Source: Bacillota bacterium (lineage in GTDB: Bacteria > Bacillota > Bacilli > Paenibacillales > Paenibacillaceae). From it: DNA of 39,925 nt. The position numbers were made by a program, and so were the translations under genes. This document shows, piece by piece, positions 14,578 through 22,868 of the stretch (its first letter is position 1; each line of letters opens with the position of its first letter). The stretch spans positions 1 through 39,925 of the forward strand of contig JAEWJS010000177.1 in NCBI GenBank assembly GCA_023386495.1. The letters are read 5' to 3'. The notes beneath the pieces were generated by a model. It had not been told where the DNA came from, searched no databases, and worked only from the letters and a program-made list of their open reading frames with translations.

Positions 14578-16197
14578 CTACTGGTTGAAATCGTTGCGAT
14601 TGCCTATGGTAACGGGCAGCTCAATCGACTTGCCTCCGCGAATGACGTTCAGCGTGACTTGATCGCCTACAGTCTTCTTCTGGATTGCCGCGATTAATTC
14701 CTGCCGCGTGTTGTATTTCTTGCCATCCATGCCGGTAATCACGTCGTACTGACGCAGGTCAGCCTTGAATGCCGGCGAATTGTACGTAATGTTCGCGACG
14801 ATCGAGCCGTTCGTGTCCGGCAGGCCCAGCTGCTTCGCGATTTCCTCGGAGATGACGCCGAGCTCCGCACCGATGAACGGCACAGGCGCCTTCGGAATCT
14901 CCTGATTGTTCTTCAGGTGGTCCAGCACTTCCTTAATCGTGCTCGTCGGTATCGCGAACCCGATGCCCTGCGCTTGCGTGCTTACCGCCGTATTGATGCC
15001 GATAACCTCGCCGTTCAAGTTAATGAGCGGTCCTCCGGAGTTGCCCGGATTGATCGAAGCATCCGTCTGCAGCAGGTGCTCGTAGTTGCGCGTACCTTGG
15101 CTGTCCGGGATCGAGATCGGGCGCTCCTTGGCGCTCAATACGCCGACCGTGACCGTATGGTCGAAGCCGTTCGGATTGCCGATCGCGACGACCCATTCGC
15201 CGACGTTAATCGAATCGGAATTGCCGAGTGCGAGCGTCGGGAAGTCCTTATCGCTCTCGACCTTCAGTACCGCCAGATCCAGCTCGTAGCTGGAGCCGAG
15301 CAGCTTGGCGTCCAACGCCTCATCATAGCCCTGAACCGTTACCTTGATCTGGTCGGCATCGCCGATGACGTGCTGGTTCGTCAAGATATAGCCCGTCTTG
15401 TCGAAGAAGAAGCCGGAGCCCAGCCCGTTCGGTACGAGCTGATTGCTCTGCCCGCCTCGGTTATTCGGCTGCTGCAGCTCATCGCCGAAGAACTGCCGGA
15501 AGAACGGATCATCGAACAGGCTGTTGCCGCTGGAGCTTCTGCCCTGCACATACGTCTCGATCTTCACGACCGCCGGGCTGGACTGCTCGAACACCTTGGC
15601 GATGTTGTTCGGACGCACCACGTCCAGCGCATTCGCGACAGGCGCCGCGCCGCCGCCCCCCGCAGCGGTAGCAGCCGAGCCGCTGCCGCCGTTCGAAGCA
15701 CTGCCGGACTGCACCGCCACCGTCTCGGAGCCCGAGAACCAGTTCAGCCGATCGGACGCGACCATTAAGCCGCCGATGACGATCACGCCTGCCATGAAGG
15801 AGGCGAACATCGCGCGGAAGGAAGTCCGTCGTCTCTCGCGGACTTGCCAGCCCGCCTTCACCTTGCCGGCCCCTTGCTGGCCTTGCTGCGGCTGCTCATA
15901 GACCGCCGGAGGCGCTGCCGGCGTAATATCGACGCCATGCTGCGCCGAGGCCGTGTATGGCCGCCGTTCGCGTTCGGCCGCATGCTCTTCCGAATGGCTC
16001 GCAATCGTGTTCTCTTCTCCCTGAGGCGTCGACTTGAAAGGGCCGTACGAATAGTAATAGGAAGGCTTCGCTTCGTCCTTGGCAGGTTCGTTCGCCTCTG
16101 CTTCAGGCGTGCCTTCGCCGGTCTCGCTTCCGCTCTCTGCATGCCGCTTATTATCAAAGAAGTCGTCATAGGGGTTCTTCTTGTTCTGATCGTCCAT
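14578..16197 (-). CDS. htrA: HtrA-family membrane-anchored serine protease
   Basis: A 539-residue surface quality-control protease. The cytosolic N-terminus (1-128) is acidic and Gln/Pro-rich. One transmembrane helix spans about 129-148, then a Gly/Ser/Ala linker. The trypsin-like domain has the triad His276 (LTNQHVIG), Asp307 (ELDLAVLKV) and Ser387 (NPGNSGGPL), and a single PDZ domain occupies about 430-530. ATG with GAGGAGGAG upstream. Downstream in the same direction, after element copy C and a terminator, come a response regulator and a kinase. Known relatives (HtrA/HtrB of Bacillus) are induced by misfolded secreted proteins through CssRS. Here 11-base-spaced repeats in front of the gene suggest similar control. 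Confidence 0.93.
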   Translation of the reverse strand: MDDQNKKNPYDDFFDNKRHAESGSETGEGTPEAEANEPAKDEAKPSYYYSYGPFKSTPQGEENTIASHSEEHAAERERRPYTASAQHGVDITPAAPPAVYEQPQQGQQGAGKVKAGWQVRERRRTSFRAMFASFMAGVIVIGGLMVASDRLNWFSGSETVAVQSGSASNGGSGSAATAAGGGGAAPVANALDVVRPNNIAKVFEQSSPAVVKIETYVQGRSSSGNSLFDDPFFRQFFGDELQQPNNRGGQSNQLVPNGLGSGFFFDKTGYILTNQHVIGDADQIKVTVQGYDEALDAKLLGSSYELDLAVLKVESDKDFPTLALGNSDSINVGEWVVAIGNPNGFDHTVTVGVLSAKERPISIPDSQGTRNYEHLLQTDASINPGNSGGPLINLNGEVIGINTAVSTQAQGIGFAIPTSTIKEVLDHLKNNQEIPKAPVPFIGAELGVISEEIAKQLGLPDTNGSIVANITYNSPAFKADLRQYDVITGMDGKKYNTRQELIAAIQKKTVGDQVTLNVIRGGKSIELPVTIGNRNDFNQ

Positions 16198-16261
16198 CGA
16201 TAAGCTCCTCCTCTATTTCCGAATTCATGCTTCACTCGCGCCCGAAGGCCGAATCGATTCG

Positions 16262-16313
16262 TTATCTATAGGATGCACAATCAAGATTAAAGCAATCTTA
16301 AAATACATTTAAA
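16262..16313 (-). promoter_or_regulatory. OmpR-type direct repeats and promoter region of htrA
   Basis: On the minus strand the word TTTAA occurs three times at exactly 11-base spacing (16287, 16298 and 16309 on the plus strand as TTAAA). A TATAGA -10 candidate lies at about 16265-16270. Three repeats at 11 bases are typical binding sites for dimers of OmpR-family response regulators. Confidence 0.55.
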
Positions 16314-16324
16314 GGGACATAAAA

Positions 16325-16358
16325 AATATAGCCCGATTCCGATTGCGGAACGCGGGCT
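16325..16358 (-). terminator. Terminator of the yugN-like gene
   Basis: Minus strand AGCCCG..TTCCG-CAAT-CGGAA..CGGGCT followed by TATATTTTTTATG. Confidence 0.8.
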
Positions 16359-16393
16359 GTGATTCCTAGCTATTACAGAGGGCGATGCATGCC

Positions 16394-16807
16394 TCATCCC
16401 GGGAACGCGGCTTCGGCTTCCCGGAGCACGGCATGGGCCTTGTCCACCCAATGAGGCTCGACATGCGCATCCGGGTCGGTGGGCGACTGGAATTGATCGA
16501 TCAGCGCGCCGACGATTCTAGCCTGCGCCGTCTCGTCTTGGCCGTCGTTGTAGAGATGCTTCAATACGAATGGCTGACCGATGCGAATCTTGGCATCGTT
16601 CTCGTCCGTCTCCGCGTCCAGATTCCCGTTCGTGACCGAGAACGGGACGCGCAGCCACACCTTCTGCTCATCGTCCAACGTGCGGTCGAACGAACCGTGA
16701 TCGTAATCCCAGCTGCCGCCGATCGCAAAGTCGTATTCCCCCAGCAGGCGCCTTACTTCTACATATTCAAGCTCCCTGTTCTCCAGCTTCGAGCTGAGCG
16801 GTATCAT
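16394..16807 (-). CDS. YugN-like family protein
   Basis: A 137-residue protein of unknown function resembling B. subtilis YugN. Conserved-looking stretches are GEYDFAIGGSWDYDHGSFD and the later VWLRVPFSV, IGQPFVLKHLYNDG. No signal peptide or membrane segment. Of three nearby ATG codons I chose 16807, which leaves about 9 bases after GGGAG; the ATG at 16816 touches the ribosome binding site. A 96-base gap with no visible promoter box separates it from the liaR-like gene. Family membership is from pattern memory only. Confidence 0.75.
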   Translation of the reverse strand: MIPLSSKLENRELEYVEVRRLLGEYDFAIGGSWDYDHGSFDRTLDDEQKVWLRVPFSVTNGNLDAETDENDAKIRIGQPFVLKHLYNDGQDETAQARIVGALIDQFQSPTDPDAHVEPHWVDKAHAVLREAEAAFPG

Positions 16808-16914
16808 CGCATGCATCTCCCTTACGCTATCAGGTATCAGGCTATGGAGCCGACCGCGAATGCCAGTCGGCAGTCGTCCCTGTTAGCATACCGTGCGGAG
16901 CAGCAAACTATGTA

Positions 16915-17589
16915 CTAGTTCGCCGGCTTGATCCATCCCTTGCGGTGAGCCAGAACGGCCAGCTGCGTCCGATCCTCCAGCTCGCACTTCATGAGCAGGT
17001 TGCTGACATGCGTCTTGACGGTCTTGATGCTGATGTGCAGCTCTTCGCCGATTTCCTTGTTCGAGCGGCCTTCCGCAATGAGATAGAGCACTTCCTTCTC
17101 CCGGTCCGTCAGCCCTTCGTCAGCCCCCTGAGCCGAACGTTGTCGCAAGCCGCGCGTCAGCGCCTGCGAGACGTCGCCCGTCATGACCGGCATCCCCTTG
17201 ACCGCTCCATTGAGCGCATAGATGAGCTCCTCGGCGGACACCGTTTTGAGCACGTAGCTGGTTGCTCCTGCCTCGATCGCCGCAACGACCTTATCATCCT
17301 CGAGGAAGCTCGTGAGCAGGACGACCTTTATGCCCGGGTAGCGCTCCAGCACGGCGCGCGTCGTCTCGACGCCGTCCATGCCCGGCATCATAAGGTCCAT
17401 CAGAATGACCTGCGGCAGCGTATCCTCCTCCAGCTCTTCAAGCACTTCGAGTGCTTCCTGCCCGCTGCCTGCCTCTGCGACGACATCGAAGCGCGGCTCC
17501 AGCATCAGATACGTCCGCAGTCCGGCTCGCACCATATCATGATCGTCCACGATCATCAATCGGAAGTTATCCGTTCCGTTCATCCCCAT
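16915..17589 (-). CDS. liaR: LiaR-like response regulator (NarL/LuxR family)
   Basis: A 224-residue regulator. The receiver has the acidic pair in LMIVDDHDMVRAGL, phosphoacceptor Asp65 in VILMDLMMPGMDG and Lys in SYVLKTVS. The LuxR-type helix-turn-helix has LTDREKEVLYLIAEGRSNKEIGEELHISIKTVKTHVSNLL cut here into two halves around residues 158-200. The start overlaps the last 23 bases of the kinase gene. ATG 17589 (or 17583, two codons on) follows GGAAGGGG. The overlap implies translational coupling. Together with the kinase and LiaF-like protein it makes a cell-envelope stress system of LiaFSR/VraSR type. Confidence 0.9.
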   Translation of the reverse strand: MGMNGTDNFRLMIVDDHDMVRAGLRTYLMLEPRFDVVAEAGSGQEALEVLEELEEDTLPQVILMDLMMPGMDGVETTRAVLERYPGIKVVLLTSFLEDDKVVAAIEAGATSYVLKTVSAEELIYALNGAVKGMPVMTGDVSQALTRGLRQRSAQGADEGLTDREKEVLYLIAEGRSNKEIGEELHISIKTVKTHVSNLLMKCELEDRTQLAVLAHRKGWIKPAN

Positions 17590-18622
17590 ATTGCTCTGTA
17601 TCCCCTTCCGCATATTTAGGAATCGACACGCGGATGCGAGTGCCCGATCCCGGCTTGCTAATAATTTCGGTATCGCCGCCCAGCTTCTGCGCACGTTCGC
17701 GCATGGTGGACAATCCGTACGAGCCGGCCTTCACCTGGTCGGCGCGGAATCCTGCCCCATCGTCCTGCAGCGTTAATGCATACTGACGTTCCGTCTCGCT
17801 TGCAGTCAGCGTCACGTTGCCTGCGCCGGCATGCTTGACGATGTTCGCCATGGCCTCTTGAATAATCAAGAACAGCTGATGCTCCTTCGCTTCGGACATC
17901 TGCCCCGCGATCCGCCAGCCAAGCTCGCCCTGCAGGCCGTTCTGCCGGCAATAATCCGGGAACCACTTATCCAGCGCTTCCTGCAGCGACCGCCCCTCCA
18001 GCTCGAGCGGGCGGAGCTGCGCGATCAAGCCGCGCATCTGCTTCTGCGCAAGCGAAGACATCTGGATCAGCTGCTGCAGCACATCCTGCGCGCGATCCGG
18101 GTTAATCTCGAGCAGCTTCGGCATCGACGAGGCCGACATATGGATCGCGAATAGGTGCTGGCTAACCGTATCATGCAGATCGCGGGCGAGCCGCTTGCGC
18201 TCCTCCAACACGGCCGCTTCATTGGAAGCCGCTTCCCGCATGACCTGCTCCTCGCCGATCCGCTGCAGCCATTGCATGCGCTGCTCCAGCTTCTTGGCCA
18301 TCTCGTTGAATTCCCGGTAGGCTGGCGTGAACGACCGCGCGCCCGCCTCGGGAATCCGCACGGCCATATTGCCGCTTGCCACTTGCTTGAGCGCAAGGTG
18401 GAGAGCATCGATCCGCCGCTGGAATCGCTGGGCTGCCCAGTATCCGAAGCCGACGTTAACAAGCAAGAACGCGACAGCGACCGCCGACCACCATTCGGCC
18501 AGCGGCACTGCCGGTTCCATGTACATCAATCCAACATAAGCGACAACGACCGATAAGAGCGAGGAGCTTACGAACATGACGATAAGCTCCCACTTGTTGC
18601 TGCGCCAGAAGCGAACCCGCAT
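17567..18622 (-). CDS. liaS: LiaS-like sensor histidine kinase
   Basis: A 351-residue kinase of the NarL-partner class. Two transmembrane helices (about 11-33 and 43-64) are joined by only about 9 residues, so it is an intramembrane-sensing kinase without a real extracellular domain. HAMP at about 65-115, then HisKA_3 with His150 in ERKRLARDLHDTVSQHLFA. The HATPase has QEAMANIVKHA, LQDDGAGF and YGLSTMRERA. It starts 6 bases after the LiaF-like gene and overlaps the regulator gene. In known LiaFSR systems the kinase is held inactive by LiaF and released by cell-wall antibiotics. Confidence 0.9.
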   Translation of the reverse strand: MRVRFWRSNKWELIVMFVSSSLLSVVVAYVGLMYMEPAVPLAEWWSAVAVAFLLVNVGFGYWAAQRFQRRIDALHLALKQVASGNMAVRIPEAGARSFTPAYREFNEMAKKLEQRMQWLQRIGEEQVMREAASNEAAVLEERKRLARDLHDTVSQHLFAIHMSASSMPKLLEINPDRAQDVLQQLIQMSSLAQKQMRGLIAQLRPLELEGRSLQEALDKWFPDYCRQNGLQGELGWRIAGQMSEAKEHQLFLIIQEAMANIVKHAGAGNVTLTASETERQYALTLQDDGAGFRADQVKAGSYGLSTMRERAQKLGGDTEIISKPGSGTRIRVSIPKYAEGDTEQYGDERNG

Positions 18623-18628
18623 CTGCCG

Positions 18629-19717
18629 TCACCCTACCTTGGTCACGCGCACGTCACCGATGAAGGTGCTGACGACGAGACGAATTTTTTTGTCGGTCTC
18701 ATGGTAATAGGGCGATTCGACGTTCATGTTCTTGAACAATCCGCCTTCCTTCTGCTCCAGCACGGAGGCATCGCCGAGGAATGCGCTCGACACGACGTGG
18801 ATGCCCACTTCATAATCGTTCGGGATGAATACCTTGACGTCCCCGATGAATGACGAGATCGTGATCCGTGTCTCGCCCAGCGGAATCTGCGCCTTCGTCA
18901 GATCGAGCACCGTGTCGCCGATGAAGTGCGAAATATTCATCGGTTTGAGCTCCCAGTAATCCGAACCGAGGTGGATGTCGCCTATGAAACCGGACCGCGT
19001 CTGCACGCCGGGATCGTGATTCCACCATTCGACCCGTTCGTGGCCGTGCTTATGTCTATGCTTGTGCTTGTGCGCATCTTTCATCTCCCGCTTGAAGCCC
19101 TGCATGCCGTCCTTGAATTCCCGCTTCCAATCGCCTTGGCTCCGACCGTTCGGATCTTGATGCTCCGCATTCGGAGGCGGAGGCGGAGGCGCCTGTTCGT
19201 TCATGCGCTTCTCGAAATCCTCCAGCAGCGGGTCCGGATGCAGCGGCGGTGCCGGCGGGACGGGCTTGTCGAGAGGCGGCTCCGGCATATGCGGTGCATG
19301 AGGGGCATGAGGGGCATGCGGCGCATGATTGAATGCCTTCCAGTCGCTGTCCCCCTCTTGCGGACGCTTCTTCTTCCCTGGGCGGAACATCATATTGATG
19401 CCTACAACGATAAGGATGACAGGCCAGCCGTATTGAATAATATCGCCTAGCGACCAGTCGAACCAACCCAGGTTGCGACCGAGGAAGACGAAGCCGACGC
19501 CCATCATGATGGCCCCCCAAGTTGCAGACCCGCTGCGGTACATACGACCCAGCACGAAGTTCTGCAGTCCGATCACGATGAGAATAACCGGCCAGAACGT
19601 CGAGAACAGATCGCCGATGCTGAACGATAAGTAACCGGTCTGATTCAGCAAGAACCCGACGCCTACGGCGACTATGATCAAGCCCCACAACATGCGTTGA
19701 AAAAAGTTTTCGTTCAT
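18629..19717 (-). CDS. liaF: LiaF-like membrane protein with His/Pro-rich linker
   Basis: A 362-residue protein with four hydrophobic segments in the first 110 residues (LWGLIIVAVGVGFLLNQTGY, FWPVILIVIGLQNFVLG, the segment ending FVFLGRNLG, YGWPVILIVVGINMMF). Then a long cytosolic linker: HAP repeated four times, a run of six prolines, and a basic His-rich stretch (DAHKHKHRHKHGHE). The C-terminal LiaF domain has the repeated FIGD motif (four copies plus FLGD) expected for a beta-helix-like fold. ATG at 19717 lies 10 bases after GAGGG. First gene of the liaFSR operon. The linker is unlike B. subtilis LiaF and might bind divalent metal. Confidence 0.88.
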   Translation of the reverse strand: MNENFFQRMLWGLIIVAVGVGFLLNQTGYLSFSIGDLFSTFWPVILIVIGLQNFVLGRMYRSGSATWGAIMMGVGFVFLGRNLGWFDWSLGDIIQYGWPVILIVVGINMMFRPGKKKRPQEGDSDWKAFNHAPHAPHAPHAPHMPEPPLDKPVPPAPPLHPDPLLEDFEKRMNEQAPPPPPPNAEHQDPNGRSQGDWKREFKDGMQGFKREMKDAHKHKHRHKHGHERVEWWNHDPGVQTRSGFIGDIHLGSDYWELKPMNISHFIGDTVLDLTKAQIPLGETRITISSFIGDVKVFIPNDYEVGIHVVSSAFLGDASVLEQKEGGLFKNMNVESPYYHETDKKIRLVVSTFIGDVRVTKVG

Positions 19718-19799
19718 CGTAATCATCCCTCGCTGCTTGATTGTACACCCAGTATAACGCACGCATCAGCCAACTGTAAGGACCGCGCGATTGAAACTT

Positions 19800-19881
19800 G
19801 CCTCCGTCTAGAGACGGAGGCCACCGCCAGCGCGCAGCCAAGCAAGACAGACAGGGGAGATCCGCATCGGATCTCCCCTGT
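19800..19881 (-). terminator. Two hairpins between the MCP and liaF genes; the right one is the MCP terminator
   Basis: 19851-19881 is a perfect 14-base stem with a 3-base loop (ACAGGGGAGATCCG / CGGATCTCCCCTGT). On the minus strand it is followed by CTGTCTTG and lies 76 bases after the MCP stop. 19800-19821 is a second perfect hairpin (GCCTCCGTC-TAGA-GACGGAGGC) without a T-run, in the region where the liaF promoter should be. Confidence 0.7.
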
Positions 19882-19956
19882 ATCTTCGAACCATTAGACG
19901 CCTTGCGCAACTGCGATAACCCACAAGCTCGCCGGACGCCAGCCGCTCCAATCTTG

Positions 19957-21360
19957 TTACTGAATGCGAATATCGATACCGATCACGCCGATGATCGTGC
20001 CGTCCGCATCCTGCCGGATCGGCATGGAGAGCGTCAAGCATGGGCGCTTCGTAATGGCGGAGACGTAGATGTCAGACGTATACGAGCGTCCTTCCGCCGC
20101 TTGCTTCCACCACTCGCGCCCCTTCGCGTTCAAGAGTCCCGCCTCCGGCAGCGAGAAGACGAACGAGCCGTCGGTCCGGTTCGACCAGACCGCCTCCACT
20201 TCTGCCGTCCCCTGGAGCAAGGCGGTCAAGCGGGCAGCATGCTCTGTCTCTTCCATCGACTGCAGCACCTGCTCGGACGCGATTCGGCTCAGCAGCTCGT
20301 GCATGGCGCTGACGTTCGCGTCAACCGCATGGACCTCCTTGTTCAAGCCGACTTCTTGGATGGCCTGCTTCAACTCGCCGGACGACCGCTCGAGATTGGT
20401 GCTGATCCGTCCCAGCTTGCCGATCTGCCTGCGCTGCTCCTGCGTCAGCGCCAGCGTCTGGTCGACGCTCACGATCGTATGCTTGACCGAATCGACGACA
20501 TCGTTCAGCATCATCGCAGCCTGCCCCATCAGCTCGGACTGCTGCGTGCTCGACGTCTTGGCCGTGCCGACAAGCCGATCAAGCCCGTTAATCTGCGCGA
20601 ATATCATGTCCATTCGATCCTTCGTCAGGGCCATCTCCGCGATGCCCTTCTCGACCGCGGCCTTCTCCAGTCCGACGGATTCGACGACCTGCCGCACCCC
20701 GTTCTCGATCTCCGTGACGATCCCGCCGGAGCGGCGCACGGCTTCGCTGCTCTGCTCCGCCAGCTTCTTGATCTCCTGCGCGACGATGGAGAAGCCGCGT
20801 CCGTATTCCCCGGCATGCGCCGCTTCGATCGAGGCGTTGAGCGCAAGGAGCGAAGTCTGGGACACGATCTCTTGGATGAACGCATTGATCTCGTTGATCC
20901 GCGACGTCTGCTCGATGAGTTCCTTGATGCGCTGCTCCATCGAAGCGTTGTGGTTGTTCAAGTCGTTCATGACTTCATCCGTCTTCACCAGCGAACGGCA
21001 GACGTCCACGACAACTTCCTTAACATGCTTGCTCTCTTGGTCCAGCTGGATCGAAGTGCTGCTGATCTCCTCTGCCGCGGAAGCGACCTCTTGGATCGCG
21101 GAGAACGTCTGGTCGATCTGCTCGACGGCGCGATGGCCGCGCGAACGGAGCTCTTCCTCGTGGCCCTTCGACCGGTCCGCGATCGAGGTCAACTCATGAA
21201 TCGATTGATTCACCTCTTCGACCACGGCATGCATCTGATCCGAGATGACCAGCGATTCGTTAATTAACTGCTTGTACTTGTCCACCTCGCCCGCACGGCC
21301 TGTCTGCAGTCTGTCCGAGGCATCGCTGCTGCCGCGGAACCATCTGTTCAATCGATTCAT
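19957..21360 (-). CDS. Soluble methyl-accepting chemotaxis-type receptor with C-terminal Cache-like region
   Basis: A 467-residue protein with no transmembrane segment and no signal peptide. Residues about 30-340 are coiled coil with the receptor tip (INAFIQEIVSQTSLLALNAS, IEAAHAGEYGRGFSIVAQEI, KKLAEQSSEAV), which binds CheA/CheW. Residues about 385-467 resemble a Cache/PDC sensor half (WSNRTDGSFVFSLPEAG, REWWKQAAEGRSYTSDIYVS, LSMPIRQDADGTIIGVIGID). In ordinary receptors the Cache domain is N-terminal and outside the cell; here it is C-terminal and cytosolic. AGGAGG sits 8 bases before ATG. It stands alone with its own terminator. The ligand is unknown. Confidence 0.88.
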   Translation of the reverse strand: MNRLNRWFRGSSDASDRLQTGRAGEVDKYKQLINESLVISDQMHAVVEEVNQSIHELTSIADRSKGHEEELRSRGHRAVEQIDQTFSAIQEVASAAEEISSTSIQLDQESKHVKEVVVDVCRSLVKTDEVMNDLNNHNASMEQRIKELIEQTSRINEINAFIQEIVSQTSLLALNASIEAAHAGEYGRGFSIVAQEIKKLAEQSSEAVRRSGGIVTEIENGVRQVVESVGLEKAAVEKGIAEMALTKDRMDMIFAQINGLDRLVGTAKTSSTQQSELMGQAAMMLNDVVDSVKHTIVSVDQTLALTQEQRRQIGKLGRISTNLERSSGELKQAIQEVGLNKEVHAVDANVSAMHELLSRIASEQVLQSMEETEHAARLTALLQGTAEVEAVWSNRTDGSFVFSLPEAGLLNAKGREWWKQAAEGRSYTSDIYVSAITKRPCLTLSMPIRQDADGTIIGVIGIDIRIQ

Positions 21361-21427
21361 CCTACCGACCTCCTATCCGGAATGATTCCCATGTCATATT
21401 AACTGACATTATACGGCACGACACGAC

Positions 21428-21455
21428 AAAAAGGAAGAGGGCTTCCCCTCTTCCT
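21428..21455 (-). terminator. Terminator of the sigma factor gene
   Basis: Minus strand AGGAAGAGG-GGAAGC-CCTCTTCCT followed by TTTTGTCG. Confidence 0.8.
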
Positions 21456-21484
21456 CGCCTATGGTGCCTACATTCCGCAACGCG

Positions 21485-22036
21485 CTAGCCGAGCGGATTA
21501 ATCTTCGGCACATCCACCGGCCCTTCTTGCCAGGCACGAAGCTTCTCTCGCGTGCGATGGATCTTCGCCTTCACGGTCCCGATCGGCATTCCCATCGCAT
21601 CCGCGATCTCTTGGTCCTTGAAGCCGTAATAGAACTTATACAGCATGAGCGTCCGCGTCGTCGGGTCCATCGCCCCTAGCAGCTCCGAAATCTCCAGCAT
21701 GATATCACCTTCGGGCCGATTGTTCGCCGAATACCCTTCCGGTTCCTCGTGAATCTGTTCGAACGGCAGCATGCGGCCTGCGATTCGGTTGACGTTGGAT
21801 GCCACATTGCGCGTAATCGCTTTGGCCCAAGCCATCAGCTTGTTCTCTTCGCGCAGCGATTCCCGGCTAAGCAGCATCTTGAGCCATGCTTCCTGCACGA
21901 CGTCATGCGCATCGGACTTATTATGCACGCTGGCATACGCCACGCGAATCATCTGGTTGTACAATTCGATCAAGTCGGCTTCCCGCTTGGCTTGATCCGT
22001 GTTCCCGTCCGAACGATCCGGTATTCTTGTATCCAT
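21485..22036 (-). CDS. ECF-type RNA polymerase sigma factor
   Basis: A 183-residue sigma-70 family protein. Region 2 is AYASVHNKSDAHDVVQEAWL with KLMAWAKAITRNVASN, and region 4 is MLYKFYYGFKDQEIADAMG with GTVKAKIHRTREKLRAW. ATG at 22036 was preferred to 22051 because GGAG lies 7 bases upstream of it and nothing suitable precedes the first. No anti-sigma gene is next to it: the neighbours are the MCP and a cell-wall protein, each with its own terminator. The regulon is unknown, and I saw no obvious autoregulated ECF promoter in the short upstream gap. Confidence 0.9.
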   Translation of the reverse strand: MDTRIPDRSDGNTDQAKREADLIELYNQMIRVAYASVHNKSDAHDVVQEAWLKMLLSRESLREENKLMAWAKAITRNVASNVNRIAGRMLPFEQIHEEPEGYSANNRPEGDIMLEISELLGAMDPTTRTLMLYKFYYGFKDQEIADAMGMPIGTVKAKIHRTREKLRAWQEGPVDVPKINPLG

Positions 22037-22095
22037 GCCATCACTCCGCATCGGTAACGTTTACAAGCCATCTTCTACCATAATAGCATGTCTTA

Positions 22096-22138
22096 CAAAA
22101 ATTGAACATCCCGCTGCAGTCTTAAGACTGCGCGGGAT
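22096..22138 (-). terminator. Terminator of the 3D-domain gene
   Basis: Minus strand ATCCCGC..CAGTC-TTAA-GACTG..GCGGGAT, followed after a few bases by AATTTTTGT. Confidence 0.8.
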
Positions 22139-22144
22139 GCGGCG

Positions 22145-22759
22145 TTAGGATTCGATATAATCGGCAGGAATGGTTTTGCTTGCGGATACGGCTTTGTTCA
22201 GCGCGGCTAACCACGCCTCCTTGAGCCGGCCGTCACCTTTCTTCAGCACCTCGACATGGACGGTCTTTTTGCCCCATTGGTTATATACCTGCTTCGTTGT
22301 CTCGAAATATAAGTCGATCCTGCGGCCCTTGATGGCTGAGCCCGTGTCCGCGACGACGCCGTAGCCGTAGCCCGGAATGTACATCAGCGTCCCGATCGGG
22401 AACAGCTTCAGATCTGCCGCGATCGTCGATACATGGTCCCTGCGCACCTTAACGCCCGAATACGTGATGCCGTACCCGTGCTCGCCCGGCTGCTTGCCGG
22501 TCGACTCCACACCGGCCGTATATCCGGTTGCCGTGACCTGCACAGTCTCTACCGGCTTCGGCTTCCATGCAGCCTGCCCTGTCTCTGTAGTGGCGGCCGC
22601 ATTCCTTTTCGCTTCGCTGGATGGCGACTTGACGTCTTGGTCCGCTGCCGTACCGGCCTGCAGATCGACGGCGAGCGCAGCGCTCGTCGCAACCGTTAAC
22701 GCAAGCAGCACCAGCAGCGTGCGAACCCATCGCATCGAAGCGAATAAGCTTGTATACAT
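22145..22759 (-). CDS. Secreted 3D-domain protein (YocH-like cell-wall protein)
   Basis: A 204-residue protein. The N-terminus has a signal peptide (Arg-containing start, hydrophobic WVRTLLVLLALTVATSAALA). A low-complexity region follows to about residue 70, then the 3D domain with VTATGYTAG, TYSGVKVRRD, TIAADLKLFPIGTLMYIPG and the Asp-rich VVADTGSAIKGRRIDLYF. The three aspartates of the family (related to MltA-type lytic transglycosylases) are present. No G5 or LysM domain is seen. ATG 22759 with AGGGGTG about 11 bases upstream; the longer frame to 22987 runs into the thrS end and is not used. Confidence 0.88.
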   Translation of the reverse strand: MYTSLFASMRWVRTLLVLLALTVATSAALAVDLQAGTAADQDVKSPSSEAKRNAAATTETGQAAWKPKPVETVQVTATGYTAGVESTGKQPGEHGYGITYSGVKVRRDHVSTIAADLKLFPIGTLMYIPGYGYGVVADTGSAIKGRRIDLYFETTKQVYNQWGKKTVHVEVLKKGDGRLKEAWLAALNKAVSASKTIPADYIES

Positions 22760-22826
22760 ATGGTCAATCTCACCCCTCAATAATGAAGGATGCCCCAAGC
22801 GGCAAAATATTATCACAGCATCATCA

Positions 22827-22854
22827 GAGGCGCGCACCGTTCGGCGCGCGCCTC
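22827..22854 (-). terminator. Hairpin after thrS
   Basis: GAGGCGCGC / GCGCGCCTC 9-base stem with a 10-base loop, 15 bases after the thrS stop on the minus strand. The T-run is poor, so termination may be partial. Confidence 0.55.
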
Positions 22855-22868
22855 TGTCATTCGCTTCC

